Of a DNA stretch of 36,399 nucleotides, positions 12,411 to 24,074 are shown one piece after another. Both the position numbers and the translations under genes were made by a program. The notes beneath the pieces were generated by a model. It was given only the letters and a program-made list of their open reading frames with translations, searched no databases and was not told the origin of the DNA. The DNA is taken from NCBI GenBank assembly GCA_011800805.1, contig MPNW01000180.1:81972-118370 (forward strand), in the 5' to 3' direction. The stretch is from Hirudo medicinalis (lineage: Eukaryota; Annelida; Clitellata; Hirudinida; Hirudinidae). Each line of letters begins with the position of its first letter. Within the stretch, counting starts at the first letter, position 1.

Positions 12411-12505
12411 GAAGAGGTGCTATATAAATAGTTAAGCAATCATAGTGCTTTCACATCAAGTATGGATACAAGGAGGTGCTCAAAAGATCGCCTAAATACA
12501 AACAA
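12411..12505 (+). repeat. SINE tail fragment
   Basis: GAGGTGCTATATAAATAGTTAAGC at 12414 onward matches the family-A tail at 28278 and 36375 (GCGCTATATAAATGGTCTAAG). The segment GGTGCTCAAAAGATCGCCTA near 12474 resembles GGCACTCAAAAGATCGGCTA near 19761. With the inverted family-B relic at 12181 it repeats the order of the composite element at 28142. Confidence 0.45.
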
Positions 12506-13539
12506 TAACTAATTATTCAATCAACTAAATTGGTTAATCGTTATACTGAGTATCCCTGAAATATCCTGAGTTTGAGAACTTCATGTAATACAACCATAAC
12601 CTAACCCAGATAAAACCATATACAGGATCAATTAAAATTGAGAAAACTATACCTTAACTTGTTAGCCAGGAGAGGATGTTATCCACATTATTTAAACTAC
12701 TATTGTTATGGTAAAAGTACCTTCATTATCATAATTGCTCTTAAGAATAGTAACCAGTAAGTTTATACATAAGAGGATCTGTTAATTACCTTACCTAATT
12801 ACTGGTAACTGGAAGTCTTCAAAACATTGCACCTTCCATTTTACTCAAAAAAGAGCAATGTTACATTGAATACAATACAATACATTACAGTGAATTTGTT
12901 TTTATTTATTATAGCGATATTACAAAGAGAAACAATTCGATTCGACAGATTCCCCGCTAAGCCATCGAGGGCAAATAGTGTTGGTTGACGTGAGACGACA
13001 CCTTGCACTGTGCACTTCGATTATATAACCTTTGCATTTGAATTAGCAAATGCAAGTGACAAAGTTTCCAACTTAGGAAAGGCCAGAGAAACTTTAGATT
13101 GTCTCCTGCATCTCACATGAAAAAGGTACTACTTTCCCAAATGATTTGTATGCAAAAGTAATGAGTTGTATTTAGTACTTTAGGAATAACATTTCTTATT
13201 GAAGGAGTCAATGTCTATGAAGTAATAAGTTATGCAAAACATTAAAAACATTGCATTCTTAAGTTGGTCATAAAAGTGAGTTTTCTTGTTGCAATGTCTA
13301 TGCTTGACATTTGCCAAAAATGAAAACTTTTTGAATGAACGAAGAGAAAATTGAATTAAAAATATTTTCTTTTCATAAGATTGACGCTTCAATAAGAAAC
13401 ATACAAACTTGCACTTGCAGCAACTTATACTAACTTCGACAAGAAATAAATATGCCATATTTCACTTTTCCTCATGCCAGGAAGCTTTAGAATTGTATTT
13501 TTCAAATTAAATACATGTAATCTCCATGTTTACCACAGC

Positions 13540-13668
13540 ATCAAAAATAATGAATGTTGCAAATCGTCAGCTCGTCGGTCACTTGGGAGAAGTCATCCCT
13601 GTTATTTTGCCATCGTTGAAGCAATCGAAAGAGCAAAAGCATTTTTTTTATCACAATTTGTCTTTTGA
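13540..13668 (+). pseudogene. Possible MULE-type transposase remnant
   Basis: A frame ending at the stop near 13666 encodes KNNE, then SARRSLGRSHPCYFAIVEAI followed by ERAKA. From memory, MULE-related transposases and their host-derived relatives share a pattern N-N-x(2)-E-x(6-10)-G-x-x-H-P-x(4)-F-I-E-A-L near the C terminus, and this matches roughly. There is no upstream transposase sequence, no inverted repeat and no splice context. Weak call; it may be chance. Confidence 0.25.
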
Positions 13669-14940
13669 AGCAACACCAATAAATTTAATACTGCAATAAC
13701 TTTTTTAAGGATGCCATTAAACTTAAAAGCATGGATAGAGTTAATAACACCTTCGAATAAGTGAATGTATGACAGAATATTAAGTACATTCCTCTCTGAT
13801 TCTCACAAACCACCTGTGCCAATTTAGAACGACGTTGCTGACATCGTCGAGAATCAATACAATAGTCGAAGACGATCGCAACACTCGAGATAACAAACAA
13901 CCGGACTAACTAATATTCGACCCGACACATCCAGAATTGTACTCACATTATATAATATTAAATATGCATCACCACAAGTTCTAAAAATATTTATATTTAA
14001 AACAATTTAAATGGCTAAATAGGAACTAGCTAGCTTGCTACCAATGTTTAACAACCAATGTTAAAGGTTGAGTAATAAGCCTGTGGTCTAAATCTGTGGT
14101 CTACATGTCTGACTACATTTTGTTATTTTCCATCCTGTGCAGATCAAAGCAAAAGAAGCAATGGGTTGTTACAAGGTTGTAAAAATATGTTTTTTCTCAA
14201 TTATCGTTTGGCAAACTATTTTCGACTTCTGAGCGAACTCTCGACAAAACACTCTAATTCGCTTGGACTCGATGATCCCATAAAAATGGCCACCGAACAA
14301 CAAAGCATGAACAAAAAATTATACGAACATTAAAAATCAAATTTCACCAGAGGATGGCGGTCGACAACATATTCAAGAAACAGAGGGCATTACATCCAGT
14401 TCATTGAAAACAAATTGTAACCTCTAAAACTCATTTTATCAATCAACTGCACCATATGACCGAGAATAATTTGTTTATAATTACAACTGAGACAAACTAA
14501 AAATAATTGTTAGATATTTTATCCCATTTATGGATTGTTCACTCATAATCACATAAATGAATCCATGCTTTATTGAAGTGTTGTCATACTAAATTTCTAA
14601 AGTTTCCACTTATTGCATTAAATTCAAGTTTATTAAATATTTTTAAACTATCATTTATTTGTTTAGGAAGTAAATTTTACCCATTTAGTAAAAAAAATAT
14701 TTAAAAAAAATTTTACCCATTTACCCCTTTGTAAAAGAAAGTATTGGTAATACAACCACATACATTAAGGCATTATTGAAACCAGCTAAATCATTGACTG
14801 ATATTTTTAGCTGCATGACATAGCTTATGGTATCCCAAATTTAGAACTCTCTAGTCAAAGGTAAATTCTTGCTAAAATGAAGCCTACAATGTCGCACATT
14901 TTGACCAAGACTTCCTTTCACATCCTTCCTACATAATTCT

Positions 14941-15187
14941 GTGACAAAACCTGTACCTCCACAAATCAAAACACAAATCACATCCTAATTCCTTAAAAAC
15001 ATTTGTAACAAACCTATTCACTGGCTGCAGCAGGCAAGAAGTTGATGCATTTCTGCTCAAGGAAAACAATGAGGTGAGGGCCTTCCTTGAAGACAAAAGA
15101 ATTCCTCCCTGGCAAATAGACGAACTCTTGACCATAACCCTCGTCGTGAGCATGTTGATGAGCTTACAAGGAGACATTATTATGCAT
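14941..15187 (+). other. Open, protein-like segment of unknown identity
   Basis: About 80 codons stay open on the + strand with balanced, acidic/hydrophobic composition: NLFTGCSRQEVDAFLLKENN, then EVRAFLEDKRIPPWQIDELL, ending near 15187. It lacks a good ATG, and the nearby AT-rich sequence gives no partner exon. Possible donors are GTGAGG (near 15073) and GTGAGC (near 15147). It could be an isolated exon, a gene relic or a piece of a mobile element. No function is assigned. Confidence 0.3.
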
Positions 15188-16037
15188 TGAAACTATCCCA
15201 GTTTCTCAAGAAAATATCCGGACTGAAAAATCAAAATAATTCTAGATTCAGATAACTGAAATCATTTGGTGAAAAGTAAATAAGCGACGCGCAGCTCGCA
15301 AATAAATTCTGAACCTCGCGTCTGTCTTGTAATCTGAAGATAAGACTTTGATAGTCCTCGGTCCCTATTTATTGTATAAGAGGTCGACCAATTCATACCT
15401 CCAATCTGGAGGTGCAGTGCGCTTGCATGCGCGAGGATAAACTTTTAAGTGCACGACTCTAAACAACTGTCAGAATGAGAATCAGACCTAGCGAGGCTCA
15501 AAAGGGACGATGGCGACACATGTCCAAGCCCGGAGCTGAATATTATTACCCTCTTTCAACCATCAACGATCATTGACTTCTTAAAAATCAAAAAAGTCCA
15601 TGGAAAAAGAACAAATTTGAACGGAGTCCGCAAAACCCGAAAACACCGACGACAAACCATGATGTAATTAGATCAAAAGTGAACCATTAGCAAATATTAA
15701 ACGGCTATTTTAAAAAATGTGACTCTGAACAAGGCGAGGATTATATTTTAAAAAATCTAATTCAATCATTTTCTCTAAATTGGGACGTTTTTTAACACTC
15801 TGAAAGCCAGCAAAAACTCGCCTTTGATGAAATATGCAGAATTGAAAATAAATTATCCAAAGTTACGACAAAGACAACTGTTTGAAAGCACGCGAGAAAA
15901 ATATCCTTCTCAATTTCGTTTTTATGAACAAATTTGGACCGAAGACGGTCCGACCTGGAAAATGTTTCATTGACAAGATTTCTGGGTCGCGCGTTCCAAG
16001 ACGTCCGTTGCCAGGTACATGGCTGTCATACCCACAT

Positions 16038-16360
16038 CACGTGAGTGAGCACGTGATTTCATGCTCAGACCACGTGACGCATGCATGGAAGCTGAGCTCT
16101 CCAGCTGGATGAGCAGCTGCTGATGGAAAGTTTTGGGCCATTTGGAAGCAATTTCGTGCATAGAACTGAGCAGTCGAAATTTTGCAATTATTTATTTTTT
16201 AATATTCTCTTAAACAACGTGGATATTTCGCGGAGAAGATGCAATTCTTTATTTATTAAAAATTAATTCATGTTACAAGACATGAAAATGTTTGCAACGC
16301 AACATACGTAAGTAGGCCGATAAAGATTGAAATATCACGTGTCACGTGTTAAGTGACTCA
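16038..16360. promoter_or_regulatory. Cluster of five CACGTG E-boxes plus AP-1 site
   Basis: CACGTG occurs at 16038, 16050, 16071, 16336 and 16343, and TGACTCA at 16354. Several copies have TCACGTG or CCACGTGAC flanks of the type bound by bHLH-leucine-zipper factors (USF, Myc/Max, TFEB families). The first three lie in a stretch with more C, G and CpG than the surroundings (about 15960-16110), as a promoter might. No gene could be assigned to it. Confidence 0.4.
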
Positions 16361-16380
16361 ACAAAATTCGTATCGTATAA

Positions 16381-17770
16381 TGAGATTATTGTTGTCATTG
16401 TTGCTGTTATTGTTGCTAATATTAGTATTTGTTGTTGTTAGTTTCAAAACCATTCGTTTAATGTTCATGTTGGTGACATTTAAAATAGTCAAGGCTCCAT
16501 CAATCAGGAGAATTTAAGATTGACTTTAAATCCTATTAATTCGAGCGACAACATTTATAAATGTCATCGGTATCACATTTCCTTATCAACCTGTGAAAAT
16601 TATTTGTTACTTAACATTTCTTAATTAATTGACTTGACAGAAATTTCAAGCTATGTTGACATTTTGACGTGATGCTATAATTTTGTAATTTCACTAAATT
16701 AAAAAAAATCGAAAAGGTTCAAAGGTTCGAGGTCTCCTCAGAAGGTCATTAAGGACATAAGAATTATCATTATAATCATGCGGCCATGATTTAAGGTGCA
16801 AAAAAGTGCCAAAAAGATCTTTCAAAGACTTATTTGTTCAAATTTCTTTCATCCTTGAAGCAAAAGTACTTATCGCAAATATAAAATAGATAATCTACGA
16901 GAATATCGTACATTCCAAAGGAATGTAAACGTCGTCATTGCGTCAATTACTTCATAAAATTATTATGCATTTTGTTATTACAGGTATTTTGATTATGATC
17001 ATTGTGGAGCCGAAACGTATGAGCCGTCATCAGAAGCACTTAATGACCCCGAACCTTTTTCCAAAGATCTTTTTCGTTCGGAATGATGATTACGATTGTT
17101 GTTGTTGTTGTTGCTGTTGGAAGCATAATTTGTATGTTTAGTTTGCAGTGTCGATGTTATCGTTGCCACTACTTCGATGACTGTCACTAACATTGCAATT
17201 TATTTTATTATTTTATTATATTTTATTATTTTAGACAAAAAAAAAGGATAACAGAAAGGTTAAGTATGCAAAAGCGCCTAAGTACAGAAAGCATAAAGAA
17301 GTACAAAGTACAGAGAACTTCAGATCTGTACTACGGCACAAAAGCACCTACTTCGGTCAAGACATTCAGTTGATCTTAGGCACAAAAAGCCAATGTTCTT
17401 TCGAACGCATTCAAACTATACTGAACTTCGATAAACACAAACTTTTATGACGTTCTCATACAGAAAATAATATTCGAATCCAAACTTATTCAGGGCATAT
17501 CAGTTATGATTTGTTAAGGTGATTGTTAAAAAGTACAACTCGTTAATTTAGAATAATTTAAATCCGCTATTTTTGTTAATTATTTTACATTAAGTTATAA
17601 ATGAAAAAATATGCACTCGTTACATTCTTAATGTGGAACAGGTTTCTCAAAGAATTGGAAGACGAGTGATCATATTTTTTCGTTTAAAAAGTTGAAAGTA
17701 TAGATAATCTACAAAACAGTTTGTGGGGAATGGCCCCGATGATGATGATGACGATGATGTTGCTGCAAGC
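16381..17770. repeat. Trinucleotide microsatellites
   Basis: Three impure runs: GTT/GCT repeats at about 16385-16440, (GTT)n with GCT interruptions at 17095-17118, and (GAT)n with GAC interruptions at 17738-17760. Short open frames with poly-Asn or poly-Cys over the second run are artefacts of the repeat. Between the runs nothing coding was recognised. Confidence 0.75.
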
Positions 17771-18416
17771 CATAGCTGAATATAATAATGGAATGAAAGG
17801 TGAAATAATTATCTTTTTTGTTCTGATCAATCATTAAATTTCAAACTTTCAAAAAATATTAAAAATTATTTATATAAAAAATTGCTTTATTGATATTTGA
17901 ACTTTCGTTCAATATTTTTTGTAACTATATATATTTCAATAACAGATTATTAGCTAACCTAATGAAATATTGCATTTTTTTCAGTTGTTATAATTAAACA
18001 ATACTTTAATAAATTTAAACTTTTATTCAAGATTTTGCAATGTTTTATCGATAGATCGTGAGAGTATGATAATGATAACATCTCAAATGACCTCAAATTA
18101 AGTCATTCGAAAGAAGTCATTCTATTTCGGTTATCTAAACACAGGATAGATAAAAGGGTGATTGCAAAAGCTGTGTTATTTTCGTTCCCGTTTGTGAATT
18201 TAAAAATTTGAATTAACATTCTTTGAAGAGGCATTAATCAATATCCCTTTGTTTAATTGCAGTGATGCAAATAAAGCTACTTTTCAAAAGCTATTTCATG
18301 CTATTTGATAAATCAATAATCTCGTTTCCTCTTATGCCAACTTCTATAGAAATTCTTCTCTAAAATTTAACGGAATTTTAAGGCGACGACTCGATCGAAG
18401 AAATGCCGAGTATATT
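17771..18416. other. Noncoding AT-rich stretch
   Basis: No protein-like frame, RNA gene or repeat match was recognised on either strand. Confidence 0.4.
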
Positions 18417-18635
18417 TTGCTTTTTTTGCTTGGGTTTGAAATTATTGGATTTAATATGATCCTCTTGGCAGCAAGGATATTTAAAACATTTTCTATTACA
18501 CAAACGTCATTCCGTGTCCAGAATCAATCAAGAAAAAAAAAGGATCATCTCGTCAGAGTTGGGCAAGGATTTGTCCCACTGAAGAAATTACATTCATTGT
18601 CAGAATTAGATTTCAAATTGTTTTATGATGCAGCA

Positions 18636-18712
18636 GTAAATGAAGGCAAACGTGTCGTGTTCGCAACCCGGCCCAGAGAACGCCCTTGGCTAGGGGCGCT
18701 ATATAAATGGTA
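18636..18712 (+). repeat. tRNA-derived SINE, family A, 5'-truncated copy
   Basis: Carries the 3' half of the tRNA-like head (CGTGTCGTGTTCGCAACCC, a B-box) followed by the family tail GGCGCTATATAAATGG at 18695-18710. It matches the copy at 36262 (CGTGTCGTGTTCGAAACCC). It ends just before the LINE RNase H remnant. Confidence 0.65.
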
Positions 18713-18720
18713 GAACGATT

Positions 18721-19369
18721 AAAAAGTGCCTTGGGGAGACCCTCAACTTAGTCATTTTCACTGACTCCCTAGGTTCTCTGATGAACTTAGAAAAAAGCAA
18801 CAATGCCTATAACGACCACGATGTTTACAGAATTCTTTCTACTATTTCAGAGCTTCAAGAAAAAGGCAAAAATGTCACTTTGGTCTGCCCATGTTGGAAT
18901 TCCTGAAAATGAGCAAGCAGACGCCTTGGCAAAAGCTGCTACATCCAAGGATTCCGGCAACAATCAAGGACGTAAAGAGGATCATCGACCAAAATGTCCT
19001 GCAGCAATGTCTGACCAGATGGAAAGACAAAGAAGAGAAGCACTATAAGCTAGTGAAAAAAAGAGTGTCGTTAAAGTGCAAATTCCAATGTGCCTCAAGG
19101 AAGAAGGAGACTTTGATCTCTAAACTCCGTCTTAGAAAATCGCTCTAAATCGACACCTCTTTAAGATGAGGAGTCACGCAGACGGTAAATGCCAAATCTG
19201 TTTTCAAGAAGGTGAGACTGTCCAGCATTTCCTAATGGAATGTCCGGCCAAATCAAGCCTGAGAAGAGCAATAAGGGACAAAATAAATTCACTGGAGTTG
19301 AATTCCATGCTTAGCAATACTGCTAGTGTGGAGCTAATATACCAGTGGATTTGTAAAAATCTGGTGTGA
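18721..19369 (+). pseudogene. LINE remnant: RNase H domain and C-terminal zinc knuckle
   Basis: C-terminal end of a non-LTR retrotransposon polyprotein broken by frameshifts. In order: LVIFTDSLGSL, the RNase H strand with a catalytic Asp; after a frameshift WSAHVGIPENEQADALAKAA, the conserved final RNase H motif with HVG and the last Asp; after more shifts a basic stretch; then CQICFQEGETVQHFLMECP, the Cys-Cys-His-Cys knuckle common at the end of LINE ORF2. It stops with TGA at 19367-19369. No reverse transcriptase lies upstream, so the copy is 5'-truncated. The T-rich block at 19391-19440 may be part of its 3' UTR. Confidence 0.8.
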
Positions 19370-19509
19370 CCATCTACCACATTATTAACATTTTGTTTGT
19401 TGTTTCTTTTTTTCTTTTGTTTTTTCCTTCTATCGTCTTCCTGTTCATGTTGTCCTATTCATCAAGATATGCTGAGGACATTAATACAATACTACAAATA
19501 CAAAAAAGT

Positions 19510-19725
19510 GCCTTCGTGCTCCCGCATTGTCTAATAGTTAAGACTTCAGCCTCTCAAGATGGCAGCACAGATTCGAATCCCGGGAGCGCCGTCCTAATCA
19601 TCTAGCTATGCAACGAACGTTAATAAACAATTTTTTTTCTAAAGTGCCTTCTTTCTCACAAGCAGCAAGGATTCGAATCGAGTTGAAGGTGCAATGTCCC
19701 AATCATCTAGCTATGTAACGGACAA
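19510..19725 (+). repeat. tRNA-derived SINE, family B, two adjacent copies
   Basis: The first copy (about 19510-19640) has a tRNA-sized head of 70 nt: GCTCCCG at 19518-19524 pairs with CGGGAGC at 19581-19587, and GATTCGAATCCC is a near-perfect Pol III B-box. Its tail reads CTAATCATCTAGCTATGCAA. The second copy (about 19645-19725) starts again with AAAGTGCC, has a deleted head with GGATTCGAATCG, and repeats the tail as CAATCATCTAGCTATGTAAC. Both begin after A/T-rich runs. It resembles a tRNA gene but lacks a proper D arm and anticodon arm. Confidence 0.7.
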
Positions 19726-19729
19726 CAAC

Positions 19730-20190
19730 AAAGTGCGTTCTCATCCTGTTCGGATACATAAGGCACTCAAAAGATCGGCTATTCCAAATAAAAAAAAAAT
19801 ACAATTTCCTCACTCGAGAGGCTTCAAAGGGTGGATTTTTATTTCAACAACTCCATTCATCGCTGAAGTTGCATGCTCGCAGAGTAAATGCAAAGTTGAG
19901 TAAAAGCAAATCGTCAAGGGAGTCGAAGATTCTATGTTTAAATGTTAAGCTTAGATTTCTTCCCAGCCATTCTCGGTCAAGACCTAACGCCAGCCCTAAG
20001 CATGACAAGTAGAAAACCAAAAGAAATCAAGAACCAATTTTAAAGATATTTATAAAGATTTATGAAAGATTTGAAATTCAATTCCATGTCGCAAGGGCTT
20101 CCACTTAACATGTTTCGCGATGTTTAAAGCACGTATGTACAACGTTGTTCCATTCCAACTGAGAATACGTTTGTAAAACATACGTATTTT
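19730..20190. other. Noncoding stretch
   Basis: Nothing coding was recognised. A 20-nt segment near 19761 resembles the repeat at 12474. Confidence 0.35.
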
Positions 20191-20305
20191 AGGGGTCGTC
20201 CATTAATTATGTCAATAAATTTAAGGTAATTTTTACCCCCTTCACCCCCCTTGTCAACAGCTGTCAAACCCCTTATCAAAATTATGTCAAAAAACTGACA
20301 ACCTA
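20190..20305. mobile_element. Single end of a DNA-transposon-like element (possible)
   Basis: AGGGGTCGTCCATTAATTAT followed by GTCA, then C-rich runs (CCCCCTTCACCCCCC) and AAATTATGTCAAAAA. From memory, many animal genomes carry terminal sequences of the type GGGTCGTCCATAAATTACGT followed by a similar C-rich stretch. No second inverted end was found nearby, so this would be a solo or truncated end. Confidence 0.35.
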
Positions 20306-21042
20306 CATAAAATATATTTTGTTTTTACAATTTTTAATTTTTACCTTGTAACACTTTGAATATATGACTGTTATATTTTGAAAATAAACAAAATAATTGT
20401 TAAACTGAATATTTGCTGACGGAATACATGTTGAAATAACGTCCAGTTCCAGTTTTCCTGGTCTGAAGTTCTTGAATTCTGATATTTCACGATCAAAATT
20501 TCAAATTTGTTTTACTAGCAACAATTAATTTAAAAATTTTCAAAATTAATATATAGGATTGTAGATTTTTGATGGATTGAGGATTTTTGATTTGTTTTCA
20601 GCTCAAATAATTTAATTCTTTACCTCAGTTGTAGTCGATAAAATCTAAGAAACTAAAAAAAATTAAGACTTTTTTTATTTTACTTAACATTAATTTGTAG
20701 TAGTTTAAGGAGACTAAAGTGATAAACCACTCTATTTGTTAGCTTATATTGCAATCCAAGCAATCCGGCATATTTATTAGACTTAAATTTATAAACTAGT
20801 AGCTCTCTAAAAAAAAACCTTTAAGAATCCATAAAGGATAACGCATTGTAAAGCAGACAAATTTTGTTTCTTGGGTTTTGGTTGAGCATCAACACAAGAT
20901 TTGTTTTGGCCGGGCGGATTGATGGTTTGCGTAAGATTGTACTCTCCGTAGTCAGTATTAACCGAATCAATTGTTTGTTTTCATTGTGCTAAATTTTAAT
21001 CTAAAGGTTAATTTGACGTTTTGACAGCGTGATACCACGTTT
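20306..21042. other. Upstream region of MTFMT
   Basis: AT-rich; should contain the MTFMT promoter and 5' UTR in its last few hundred bases. No additional gene was recognised. Confidence 0.4.
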
Positions 21043-23468
21043 ATGATGTTTCTCAAAGCGATAAATCTCAGGATTGTAAATATAAAACTAATCCCACATG
21101 GATTCAAGCTGAGGATAAGCAAGAGGGATCTCAGTCGTTACGGATGTGGTCTCACGCCCAACAATCTCAAAGTGACGCCACCATGGAGAGTTTTATTCTT
21201 TGGAACAGATGAATATGCAATGGAACATTTGAAAGCGTTGAATGAAAATTAGTAAGTAATGTGCTGTAGCATTCATGAAGCATTTATGTTTGACCACCTA
21301 ACATCTGGTGATCAGTTTTTAAGTTTATTTCTAGTTAAAGTTTATTTCTAGTTTAACTGGCAATGGAAAGGTGGTGGAATCTCTAGAAGTGGTGACACCC
21401 AGTATTGATAAGGTTTATTTCTGTTTCTGCATTCATTGGTACCTATTACGATAACTTGTATAAGAATATGATGTAATGTAATGGGAATTTGTTACTTATT
21501 TACTAATTAGAAACTAAAATGATTCATCATTATGAACAGTGTGCTGTAGGAGAATATGCTAAGGACAACAGCCTGAAACATTTCAAATGGCCTCTTCCAA
21601 GAACATTAGATGAATATGATGTTGGAGTGGTGGTGTCTTTTGGCCATCTCATTCCCAAGAGAATTATAGATGCCTTTCCATAGTAAATAAGCCATTATTT
21701 TTCAGAGAAATTTATTAGTTATCATTCAATTGTATACTAATTTCTTCTTTAAAATCACAAATTGTTGAAATATTTTAAAAGTCATATTATTCCAAGATTT
21801 ATTAAGGCAACCATTGCTTAAATTTTTGACATTTAAGTGGGATCCTCAACGTTCACCCCAGTATTTTACCCCGATGGCGAGGGGCTTCGCCCATCACGCA
21901 CACCGTACTTAATGGTGATCAAGAAACCGGTGTCTCGATTATGGAAATCCGTCCCACACAGTGAGTTGCATGAACAGCAAATGCAATGTTCTTGCATTGT
22001 TCATTGGTTTTATGGCATTGCTTCTCTGTTAATGTTTGCTTGTTCAACTCAGCTTCGATGTTGGCCCACTCCTCATGCAGGCCAAATACCCCGTGCGTGA
22101 TGAATGCACCGCATATCAACTGAGAGACTATCTTGCATCTGAGGGCTCCGTCATGGTAATTGGATTGAACGTCAATGGAATTTCTCACTTGACGAGGATT
22201 TTACATCATCTTGTGATTTATTTCTATTCCAGCTCTTGCACGCACTGAGGGAATTGCCAAAATTAGAGAAGTTAGAATACGAACAGACAAGTGAAGGGGT
22301 TACTTACGGTAGACATTTTAGCTTATATCGATATTCATTACGTTGGTGACGTTTACAATTGAAATTCCGTGATAGCTCATAAGATGTCCATCAAAAATGC
22401 TGCCGTTAATTGGGAGAAACATACGGCCATCGAAATTGACAGACAGTATCGTGCTCTGTCAGAAATTGTGAGTTGTTAAATCAAATGAGCAATAGTAATG
22501 TCATATTATTGTTATTAATGGTTGTAACATTTGTCTAATTGCAAAGTCTTTTACGCTTTCAAAACCGTTGTTGCGGCAATGACATTTATTTTTTTTAAAG
22601 TTTGGTTTGAGAAGTTTGTGGAACGGACACAAAGTCAGATTGATGGAGAAGCTCTCCATAGCTGAGATGAATAGTAAGAAATATTATAACATTTTATAAT
22701 AAATAAACATACCTACATATAGGGAAATTAACATTTCACACGTTTGTGTTTTATGTTTCATTCTCCATGAATGTTGTCACATGATTGTGATTTCACTTAA
22801 AAACTGCATAATCTTGAAAGATATTTGCTAAATAGGTTATCACATGAGATATCGTTTGCACAAGAATAGCTTGCAAACATTTGTATAAAAACAGACTACC
22901 TAACATTTCAGGTGAAGGAATTCAACAACAACTCAGCTTAGAGTTACAACTTCAAGATGCAAGTCATCACCAACCAGGGTTTCCTCACTTTTTAAATTCA
23001 CATCAAGTCCTCTGCATTAAATGCTTGGTTCGTTTCATGCCGACGGTCGTTATTAATTATTAGTCTGTGTTAATACTTGATTAACAATCTTGATCCCAAT
23101 ATAAAATTTGTATCTGCAATCATCTAGGAATTATTTTTTTCTTCAACAATGGATGTACATTGCACGTCACTTCTTCCTCATTGTGCATAAAATTTGTCTA
23201 AATTATCCACACATTACCTTCTATAAGATAAAATATTATTATCAATATTATATTCTACAAGACTCCTTTGTTTCATCAGGATGGATGGACAGGATTTAAA
23301 AGACTTGTCCTAAAGAAACCATTAACAGCAAAAATGTTCTACAATGGATACCTTTCCAAGCCAGAGTTTTCTTCCATACCATTCAAGAGCCAAGAAAATG
23401 AGTTGCACAAGTTCCAGTTTAAAGCAAGATTAATGCTAACCCCTTTGAAAAGCAAACAGATTATTTAG
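21043..23468 (+). CDS. MTFMT: Methionyl-tRNA formyltransferase, mitochondrial
   Basis: Formylates Met-tRNA(Met) from 10-formyl-THF for mitochondrial translation initiation. Ten exons: 21043-21251, 21352-21412, 21540-21682, 21838-21960, 22053-22155, 22233-22308, 22376-22467, 22601-22673, 22912-23027, 23280-23468; 1185 nt, 394 aa, phases consistent; human MTFMT is about 389 aa. Residues 1-48 are basic and suit a mitochondrial leader, then the Rossmann start [12 protein letters not shown]. The formyltransferase signature [16 protein letters not shown] gives catalytic Asn142 and His144, and HFDVGPLL supplies Asp181; the spacing matches E. coli Asn106, His108 and Asp144. The C-terminal tRNA-binding domain ends with KC-x-DGW-x-G and [15 protein letters not shown]. 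The exon 9 donor (GTTCGT) is weak but forced by homology. The 3' splice site of intron 1 is duplicated (21321-21353). Start choice: two adjacent ATGs; the first is used. Confidence 0.95.
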
Positions 23469-23542
23469 CATGTCCGATCGGGAAGTGATCTGCATTAAAA
23501 TTATAAACATTTGCAAAGATAGCCTTGGTTGTAGATAAACGA

Positions 23543-23587
23543 AATAAATATTTCCTAATGTCTTGTGTTTGGATATTTTCAAATAAA
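23543..23587 (+). promoter_or_regulatory. MTFMT polyadenylation signals
   Basis: AATAAA hexamers at 23543-23548 and 23582-23587, 75 and 114 nt after the MTFMT stop codon. Confidence 0.55.
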
Positions 23588-24074
23588 TATTTTAAGATAT
23601 TTGCCGCTTAAGGCATTGTCCGGTATTCATTAAGATGTCAGGTGTTCTAAATTATTGTTTCCTGGGCTGTCCTAAAGTCTTGCAAGCCACTTGAAGGAGT
23701 TTCGGAAGCACGTTGATCGAATCAAATGAATTGGGAATCTTTCAATGAATATCAATTTGCGATTAAGCCGCTAATAGTAGCAAGCCTGTTCGGAGTACTT
23801 GCACCTCGTGTCCATCCTTGCGTAGTAGTTGCGCGGTGAGCTTATTACTGCAGTTATTGGGTACACGGTAACTATCCCTAGTTCATAAGGTAGAAAGCTT
23901 TTGAAGGAATAAGAACTGCGATACGATTTTAACGCTTCGAGACTCGACATTTTAAAGAGAAGAACTTGTTTTTACGTTAAGAGTGATTAACCATTACTTT
24001 AGACTCGACAAGGTTTTGATAGGGACTGACTTTTTGCTGTGCCTGGTTGGTTTTTTTTATTCTTGCCGCCTGAC

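Noticed and set aside
16999..17193. Short frames with poly-Asn/poly-Cys
   Set aside because: They are translations of the GTT microsatellite.
19510..19600. Functional tRNA gene
   Set aside because: It has an acceptor-like stem and B-box but no acceptable D arm or anticodon arm, and related copies occur at other sites with shared 3' tails, which fits a SINE.
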